Shown here: piece after piece, positions 56,900 through 64,000 of the stretch
How positions within the stretch are numbered: the stretch's first letter is position 1
How the letters are laid out: every line of letters begins with the position of its first letter
DNA from: Lepidonotus clava
Lineage: Eukaryota > Annelida > Polychaeta > Phyllodocida > Polynoidae
DNA: 64,000 nt
NCBI GenBank assembly: GCA_936440205.1
Contig: OW387146.1
Coordinates: forward strand, 49,528,426 to 49,592,425
Reading direction: 5' to 3'
Made by a program: the position numbers and the translations under genes
Notes under the pieces: generated by a model
Databases searched by the model: none
Told to the model about the DNA's origin: nothing
What the model saw: the letters and a program-made list of their open reading frames with translations, nothing else

Positions 56900-57600
56900 T
56901 AACAGTGGTGCAATGCTCAGATTGTTCAGGTGTCTCCTCATGACCTATCTTAACCATGAAAACAGATAATCTATTAAAAATTTTAAGCCATTCAACTAAG
57001 TAACATGACCTTACCCTTATCTAACCCCTTGAGTGACATAAAATACGTAAATCAACCGAAATAGAATGAGCAGACAATCATTTTTACCAGCAAAAATCAA
57101 ATGGTGTGGTTGGACAAGGTTTATAACCTGTGAAAATTGAAACAAAATGAATCCCTAGCCTTGCCTGGGTACAATCTAAGACCTTTAGTGCGTGGTCTGA
57201 TATTTTGGGTGGGGTGGGAAGGGATGTGCCTAAGCTAGAGCAAGGAGATAGTGTGGGTTGGCCAAGGCTGGGTCATGTGATATGCAAATTCAGTAAGCCA
57301 TCACAACATAGTTTTCTAATCTTTAGATTAAGCTATGGACCTAGTCTAGGCCTTAACTCGGTTGTTGTAACATACTTCTTTTTTTTTAAACATTTTATTT
57401 TATCCTGGCATAAGATTGGGTTGCCCCAGTATTCTTCTGAGTGGCCAGTCATAATTTTAACTAATACATCATCATATCACATATATTTCTACTTCTCACA
57501 TATTACATTATGTTCAGCATTTGGCGATGTATATCCGGCTTGCAAGTAGGTTCACATGTGTGAAGGTGAAAGATGGCATGGGATGAAATGGATGAGTGAC
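56900..57600. other. No recognisable gene
   Basis: Intergenic; the frame 57205-57549 shows no domain. Confidence 0.45.
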
Positions 57601-57626
57601 AAGTTGTGTCCTATCTAATACTCAAA

Positions 57627-60522
57627 TCATATGAATACACCTGCCCAAAGTCTAGCCATTTCTGACTGAATATAGTCCTGTTGCAGTTGCTTTTTAATGC
57701 TGTCTTTAAATTTGTCAAAATCTTGTAAATTCCTTGTTTCCACATTTAACTTGTTCCATAAACTTCTAGCCCTAAATAATGGTGAATTTGACAGGCCTAC
57801 ATTCAATGGGACAGATTCTATTACAACAGGCACTTGGGTGAGCTGAGTATTTCGGACAGGTTCCAGTACAGGAATATCATGAGTTTGTATAAGTCTAAAG
57901 ATTGTAGTCAGTAAAAAATAATTTCTTCTATATTCCAAAGGAAGCTAATTGGCATTCATATAAAGATCAAGCTTGTGTACCTCCCTTGGAACCCTTACGT
58001 TGTATACAACCCTAAGTGCTGTATTCAGTAGACTTCCAGTCTCTCTCTGTCAGATGCAGGTCTGTTAGTAAAACAGGTGTTCCCCGTATCAAGGTAGGGT
58101 AACAGCATTGTCTTTACTACCGTGAGAGCTGTAAATTCATCTATGAACGGACACAGTCTTTTGAGCATCAGTAATTTATACGAACCTAATTTTATAGTCC
58201 CACTTAACTGATACTTAAAATTTAGTTGCCCGTCCACATGTATTCCTAGGTATTTGAATGTATTTACATTAGAAATTTCCTTATTATCAAGGGTAATGGT
58301 CGGAGATATATTAGGGCTTGTATTTGGGACATTTGGGTTCCTCAGGGTGAATAGAACAAGCTTGGTCTTAGTAACATTGATTGTCAGTTTGTGGATATTG
58401 AACCAGAGTCTAACTTGATCAACATTTCTCTGCATTCTATTATATAATAAAGTAATATCAATATTAGAGTCGTAAATCACAGAGTCGTCAGCATACAGGA
58501 GTGTTTTTGAGGTAACAAACTTTGGAAGGTCATTAATATACAGTGTGAATATTAGTGGACCTAATATTGATCCATGTGGAACACCATGGGTTATAGGAAT
58601 CATAGATGAGACTGTCCCATTTGCTAGGGTTACTTGATTCCTATTACTCAGTTAATTTCCCAGCCACGCTTCAAGACTGTAATTTAGATTTAACCTTGCT
58701 AGTTTTGTTTTCAGAATGTTAAAGTCCAGGGTATAAAAGGCTTTTTTAAAGTCAATGAAAATTGCTAGAGTGTCCTCTGTATTGTTAAAACTATCTGTAA
58801 TGTCACTAAGTAATTTAAAAATAGTATCATTAGTCCCATGATATTTCCTAAATCCATGCTGCTCCACCGCAATAATGCCATTGTCTTCCAAGTAATGGTG
58901 TATTGTGTACCAGCCTTTCCATTAATTTACCAGTTACAGGTAAGAGGGTAATAGGTCTCAGATCAGATACCACCCTTGGGTTAGCAACTTTAGGTATTAG
59001 GATAACAGTTCCTATTTTCCAAGCTTCCAGAAACAAACCTGTACGTATGGACAGGTTAATTTTATGTAACCGTACCATTGGTATTTGTAATAATATATCC
59101 TTCAAAATTTGACTAGGAATTTCCTTAATACCAGAGGACTTATAGATATAATTTTTTTTTGATTTCCGCAATTAATTCGTCCAGTCTAAAATCTTCTACA
59201 ACAAGAGGAGGATAATTTATATTATAGGGGACTTGGTTAATATCATAATATTCTTCAACAGTGGTATTGCTTTGGCCTATTTCATCTGCTAGGACTCTAT
59301 CTATAGTACTGAACTATGTGTTTATGTAATGGGCAGTCACATCTTTTGACACGATCTCCCCTTTCTCATCAGTTAAAATAAAGTCATTGCTCTGCTTATC
59401 ACTAGGTATTAGAAAATTCAGGTCTGTCCAGAATTTCTTCGGGTCATTCTTGTGTTCATGTTACAGTTCTTTGACAAAATCCTGTTTGGCTTTTTTGAAT
59501 GCAGCCTTTGCCACATTTCTTATAGCTCTTGCAGCCTGCTTATTTTCGTTAGATGGGGTTTTCCTAGCCTCAGTCATTGCTCTATCTCTATCTCTTGCCA
59601 GCTCAATAAGTTCATGTGTTATCCAAGGGGCTCTTGTTTTCTTGTATTTTGAGTTGGTTACTGGGCAGTAGGCATCAACTACTGGTATTTTATGTCTTTA
59701 ACATAAAAAACCAACATTCATTAACATCGGTCATTTCGTAAATAGGTGCCCACTCTAAGCCTCCTACTTTGGTCAAAAAGTCATCCCTATTATAATGTTT
59801 ATAGGATCAGCCCATAAATTCCACCTTCTTGGGTTTAATACTGACCTTTTTCCGGACTATGCAAATAGTTGAATGATCACTAATATTCAAGAACTCCAGC
59901 ATGCGACACATTGGCATTGTTACATAGTAAGGATGAGGTCGACTACAGGATTTGAAAGCAGGGGCCTAGTATTAAATTCAATTAATTGTGTTAAACCATA
60001 TTTATGTTCTAAGTTTTTAAGGATTTTGGTTTGTGCATTATTTATTTTGTAGTCTATATTAAAGTCACCTCCTAGGTATACATCATACTTTTTAATAACT
60101 AATAGCCCATCCATAATTGAAGTTAAGTAACGTTGGAATGGTTCCAGCTGACCACTGGGAAGACGGTAAATAGCTACTATATAAATGTTTGGGATGTTGA
60201 GTTTAATGGTAATTAATTCCAGGTTATCATAATGGATACTGTAGTCATCCTCAGTTAATGTAGTAAAGGATATATGGTTCTTAATGTAATTACAAATACC
60301 CCCTCCTCGTTTGGGGAGGTTGTAATTATTGAGTGCAGCCCTGTCCTGTCTAATGAAATTATAATCAGGAATTTTAACAAAGTTGTCCGTAATATCAGCT
60401 CGTAGCCATGACTCGAACAGTACCAGTACATCAACATTACTATCATGCAACATTTGTTTTATGGACTCGATTTTATTAACCTGGCTTTGGGCATTCCAGA
60501 AAATTATACGAATACCTTTCAT
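57627..60522 (-). pseudogene. LINE (APE endonuclease plus reverse transcriptase), decayed
   Basis: Read leftward: the endonuclease starts M-K-G-I-R-I-I-F-W-N-A-Q-S (60522), with E-S-W-L and G-G-D-F-N-I-D, the apurinic-type active-site motifs. A linker follows, then reverse transcriptase pieces: I-P-K-V...L-R-P-I-T-L-L near 59,020-58,930, D-F-K-K-A-F near 58,735, H-G-V-P-H-G-S-I-L-G-P near 58,580 and the Y-A-D-D catalytic box near 58,490, then Y-L-G-I and a C-terminal piece (57938-57627) common to CR1/Jockey-like elements. The linker and RT parts are split by several stops and frame changes (for example between 59,920 and 59,171, at 58,650 and at 58,020). No ORF1 or tail is seen, so it is an inactive copy of the CR1/Jockey group. 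Confidence 0.85.
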
Positions 60523-60993
60523 ATTTCAAATGTCTAATAGTGATGACATACTGGTGTGTAAGTAAGGTTAGGACTAAAGTAAGTGAAAATGATTAATGAA
60601 GATGATGAGATGGATGGACAAATGATTATGCCTGATCGTTAACCTATATCATATATAGATCGGCCATACAAACATATTTACATATCATGTATTAGTCAAT
60701 CTAGAGCTCCCAGGAATCAGTGTTATAATAATGAGTTCAATTTGGTCAAGGTTACTAGATCATTTGACCAGGTTTCCTTGAACATAAGGTAATATGTTAG
60801 TTAAAGTACAAGTTCATGTGCTAATGAAAAATCGGAAAATTATGGGTTTTTAGATCATTTGACCATATAACCCTACGGTTCTTGAGTTTTTGAGTTTAGT
60901 TTCTACTGCTTTGATATTCCTCGACAGTTTAAGCCCTGAAATCTTAATTACATGTTTTGGAATAAAACAATTTCCTTTTCTTCTTTATTGCAG
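60523..60993. other. Intron of the EXTL3-like gene, or 5' flank
   Basis: Non-coding, ending in a pyrimidine tract and CAG at 60,993. If the EXTL3-like gene has upstream exons, the LINE at 57627-60522 lies in its intron. Confidence 0.5.
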
Positions 60994-62271
60994 CTTGTAA
61001 AAAAAGAACTTGCCTTTACAGCTTATTTGTAATTTCTGGAGCCTGCTTCATGATGCTATCTAGTAGGATGGACACAAAACAAAAGAGACAGCTATCAAAC
61101 TCTATTCAGTCACCGTTTTCACCTGGTACTATTAACCAAGACCGTGGTGATTCCTATCTGGTATATATATACCAAAGATTGAAAATGAAAAGCATCTGTC
61201 ACAAATCAAACTTAGCTATGTTGCAGTCTAAAAGGAAGATTTTTTTTGAAATTGACTATGTAACAGATGATCCCCAGAAAGCAAATATGTTTATTGTTCT
61301 CCTTGATGATGTACTTCAAGAATGTTACGATAACCTGGACAGCCTCCCTTATTGGAATGGAGGGAAAGATCACGTGGTCATAGTGTTTGGCACTAGTACT
61401 ACTAGCACAGATATTCGCAGAACAATAAAGAACTTTGGAGAAGCAACCCTATGCCAGGCAACAAATGAGAAATCCTTCTTCCTGTCTCATCATGATATAG
61501 TTATACCCTCTGTCATGGATCTCCGTGGGATGCATTTAATGGTACCCATCCATCGGAAGTACCTCCTAACTTTTTCAGGGGTTAGACCAGAACATGTTGA
61601 TAATAAGTTATATTCCCTGATTACCGACTTGCAAAATCAAGATATTGTTTATCTAGATTTAAATTGCACATATGAGTATTTAGCCAGTCCATTCACGGAG
61701 TGGAAATTGTGCTCTGATGTGAAAAAGCGTCAACAACGTCTACTAGATGCAACATTTTCATTGATTCCACTTTCTGAACAAAATGAATATATTTCTACAG
61801 TTACATTTCACACACGGCTTCATGAGGCCCTTTATTATGGAAGCATTCCTGTTTTTGTTGGACCAAGTACCCAGTCTTTACCATATTCTGAACTTTTAGA
61901 TTGGAAAAGGGCAGCAATTGTTGTTACACATCATATAACAACTATACAGTTGATCAATTTTTTGTTGTCTCTAAAACTAAGTACAGTGTTCGAGCTGAGA
62001 CGTCAAGGTCGCATTCTTTGGAATTCTTATTTTAGCTCACCCAGAGTGATTTTAGAATCATCACTCCTGATTTTGAGAATGCGATCCCTAAAACCGGGAC
62101 CAAATCCACCCTCTTTCCAAACTAAATCATTGAAGTCTGTCTTACATGCGCAGCCTTATAGATACAGACTTATTTACGATACAGACTATTTCCATCGTCC
62201 TGTTGATCACTTCCATGAGTTTTCTTCAACACCATTTGAAGCACCATTGCCACCGCAACTTCTAAATGAAG
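60994..62271 (+). CDS. EXTL3-like exostosin-family glycosyltransferase, large exon
   Basis: The exon runs from TTTATTGCAG| (60,993) to AATGAAG|GTATAT (62,271), phase 1 to phase 1. Near its start, K-K-R followed by a hydrophobic run (C-L-Y-S-L-F-V-I-S-G) reads as a type II signal anchor. Then the GT47 exostosin domain: L-P-Y-W-N, H-R-K-Y-L-L-T-F, F-T-E-W-K-L-C, R-L-H-E-A-L-Y-Y-G-S-I-P-V, R-R-Q-G-R-I-L-W and F-H-E-F-S-S-T-P-F, which match the order in vertebrate EXTL3, the enzyme that starts heparan sulfate chains in the Golgi. The Cys-rich stem and coiled coil between anchor and domain in vertebrate EXTL3 are missing or replaced by about 20 residues. A start ATG at 61050 is possible; an upstream exon is more likely. 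The C-terminal GT64 domain is not in the window. Confidence 0.82.
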
Positions 62272-62804
62272 GTATATTGACGGTAAATTGACGGTATATT
62301 TAGAATCATATAGGCCTTTAAAAGGTCATATTCTTTTAAATGACATTGATTCAGAATGAGCATGTGTTATTATAGGACCTTTGGTTATTCAGCTCATAAT
62401 CATATTAAATCTTTATACATATACATATCATATTTGCCTGGTTAGAATGTCAAACTTAAGTTAGTTAAGGTAATCCAGTTCTAGAATCGTGCATTGTTCA
62501 TTCTTTATATATTATTTTGTGTCTAACCACCAAATGACCACTCTTACAATTTTAAAAGTTTTCAAAATACCCTGAAGTGCTGGAAGAAATGATGTGCTTA
62601 ATTCGTTTTTTTCTTAAACCAGTTCACTCCAGTCGTACAGTTTCTCGGTACCAATCCTATTTAATTGCCACAATACTGTAGTAGGCCTTTATGAAAACGT
62701 TCATTATGGCTTTACTTTACCTTTCAACAGTTTAACCTTTAGAGTACCATAGGACAATTGCAGACAACTTGTTAATGTATATAATTATTTTCTCATTCCT
62801 ACAG

Positions 62805-62882
62805 AACATCGCAATGCCACACGGAATGTTAGAGTTGAACACGATCGGCCAGTTGGAGTACACCATGAGGAAAACTTAACTG
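62805..62882 (+). CDS. EXTL3-like gene, next exon (78 bp)
   Basis: Bounded by TCATTCCTACAG| and ACTG|GTACGT, phase 1 to phase 1, so it continues the preceding exon in frame for 26 codons (H-R-N-A-T-R-N-V...E-E-N-L-T). In vertebrate EXTL3 this is the variable linker before the GT64 domain. Confidence 0.7.
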
Positions 62883-64000
62883 GTACGTACATGTATACAC
62901 ATATGAATGGAACAAAAATATAAATTGTGTCTTCAGGATGTACTGCATAGAAGATCGTTGCCAGACAGTTAGACAAAAGGCAAACATAATAATCAAACAA
63001 ATTGAACTATTCCCTAGTTCTATAGTTTCAGAGAGACATTATAGCTTAAAGATGTAGCAATGTTTCTTCCCCTTTCCGCAGTGAGTCTCTTCCTCGATTG
63101 ATTATAAGTCCCTATGATACTAGGAAGCAAGACATATCATCAGAATCCTTTCATTTTCACTGTTTTCACAGAATGTTACATACCTTCAAGAGTAGTTATT
63201 AGGAGGGGGAGTGGCGCAATGAGAATGGGTGTAAGTATGTCACCTAGGCAGTTTGACCTAGACAAGGCCAAAAATAGGTTTGTACCTTAATCTAAGGAAA
63301 CACAATTTAGGTCATGAAGACCTAGTTTTCCTTGTCTGATTTGCATCTAGGGAGCAGTCACATGACGTATAGGGAGCGAACATGAGTTGTTGTTGTTTTT
63401 ATGAGATGACCACCCCTTGGTAACCATGGCAACCAAAAATCCAAGGTCTATCCAGAGCCTTTTTTCTGTTGAGGCTCACTATGAGTCATGGCTTAGGTAT
63501 GTGTGATATGAGGGAACAGCCACTGGTTTTCTGAGATGTGCACCCCCACCTTAATATGTTATATATAATGGAATTGTAATAACAAATTGTATTAGTTTGT
63601 TTGTTTATATTGTTCTATTGTTCAGATAGGTGGGGCAAAATTATATAAACAACCCTATTTATAAAGTACCCATTGCTGTGCGTTCTCTTGTTAGAGGGGT
63701 AATGCGTAGAGTGTTCCAATTATTGCATCACAGTCCTGAAGTGTTGAACCACATCATCGTAGGGCCTGTCCCTGTAAAATTGACAGACTTGACGTATGTA
63801 AACACCTTCCTAAATCCCCACTGATAATTAAAGGGTTTCTTGCACATAAATTGATGTTTTCAAGTTTTGTGTTTTTCCCTACACCTTTTTATTCTAAAAA
63901 TGGTTCAAATTAAGAAAAAAAAGACAACAATTAACTGATTTATCAATTATTAATGAAACAAAATTAATCATGGAAATTCCCTAAATCCTGTTTTTTTCAG
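62883..64000 (+). other. Intron of the EXTL3-like gene, ending at a splice acceptor
   Basis: The last bases of the window (CCTGTTTTTTTCAG) are a textbook acceptor, so the next exon begins at the first base beyond it. Inside: an X-box GGTAACCATGGCAACC at 63419-63434, and an open stretch 63630-63830 (64 codons) after a TTGTTCAG whose frame does not fit phase 1, so I do not call it an exon. Confidence 0.6.

Noticed and set aside
63630-63833. 64-codon frame after a TTGTTCAG, as a further EXTL3-like exon
   Set aside because: It does not match phase 1 left by the previous exon, has a stop just after the AG in the usable frames, and does not resemble the linker or GT64 domain.

Overview
The window is eukaryotic DNA from a metazoan, most likely a marine invertebrate; a mollusc or other lophotrochozoan is my guess, not proven. 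It has spliced genes with GT..AG introns, an AT-rich background, a large DNA virus-like element of the Polinton/Maverick kind, several LINE and MITE remnants, and one host gene of the heparan-sulfate glycosyltransferase family (EXTL3-like) at the right edge.

Layout. (1) About 1-7,400, probably to about 10,230: the right-hand part of an envelope-bearing virus-like element, GC-richer than its surroundings, whose left end is outside the window. It has a baculovirus-F/errantivirus-type fusion protein region (4274-7357) preceded by a block where both strands carry long open frames. A TATA box, an AATAAA and a purine-rich tract near 8,826-10,226 could be a right LTR, but this is weak. (2) About 10,230-22,150: intergenic DNA with a 362-bp tandem repeat full of RFX-type X-box palindromes, a 562-bp TTAA MITE, a LINE reverse-transcriptase scrap, a minisatellite, a 1.0-kb piggyBac-type MITE and a CpG-rich palindromic patch. 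(3) 22,154-50,418: a full-length 28.3-kb Polinton with ~285-bp terminal inverted repeats and a perfect 6-bp target duplication (TGCCTC on both sides). (4) 50,425-57,600: intergenic DNA with an LTR-like promoter patch, a LINE ORF1-like coiled coil, tRNA-like (B-box) repeats and an older Polinton remnant on the minus strand. (5) 57,627-60,522: a decayed LINE (endonuclease plus reverse transcriptase, minus strand). (6) 60,994-64,000: two exons of an EXTL3-like gene; the window ends exactly at a splice-acceptor AG.

The Polinton is the main object. Left to right it carries a spliced protein-primed family-B DNA polymerase whose C-terminus runs into a NADAR (YbiA-like) domain and a zinc ribbon, the packaging ATPase, a BIR (IAP-type) zinc domain protein, two small conserved Polinton proteins, a DDE integrase with a chromodomain, a small conserved capsid-region protein, a very basic core-like protein, the major capsid protein and the adenain-like protease. 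The right third holds two divergently oriented, related glycoproteins (signal peptide, LRRNT-like cysteine cluster, Ser/Thr-rich stalk) and two minus-strand genes that may carry PC4-like DNA-binding domains. It has been hit by at least four later insertions (a 4.4-kb foldback element, a 3.0-kb CACTG foldback element, a 1.0-kb TTAA MITE and a ~0.22-kb inverted-repeat MITE) and carries a handful of small breaks, so it is a fossil, though a fairly young one.

The mix of BIR, NADAR and LRRNT-glycoprotein genes on one Polinton, all plausibly aimed at the host cell (apoptosis, ADP-ribose chemistry, cell-surface contact), is the most interesting system here. The second is the envelope element with its two-strand coding block.
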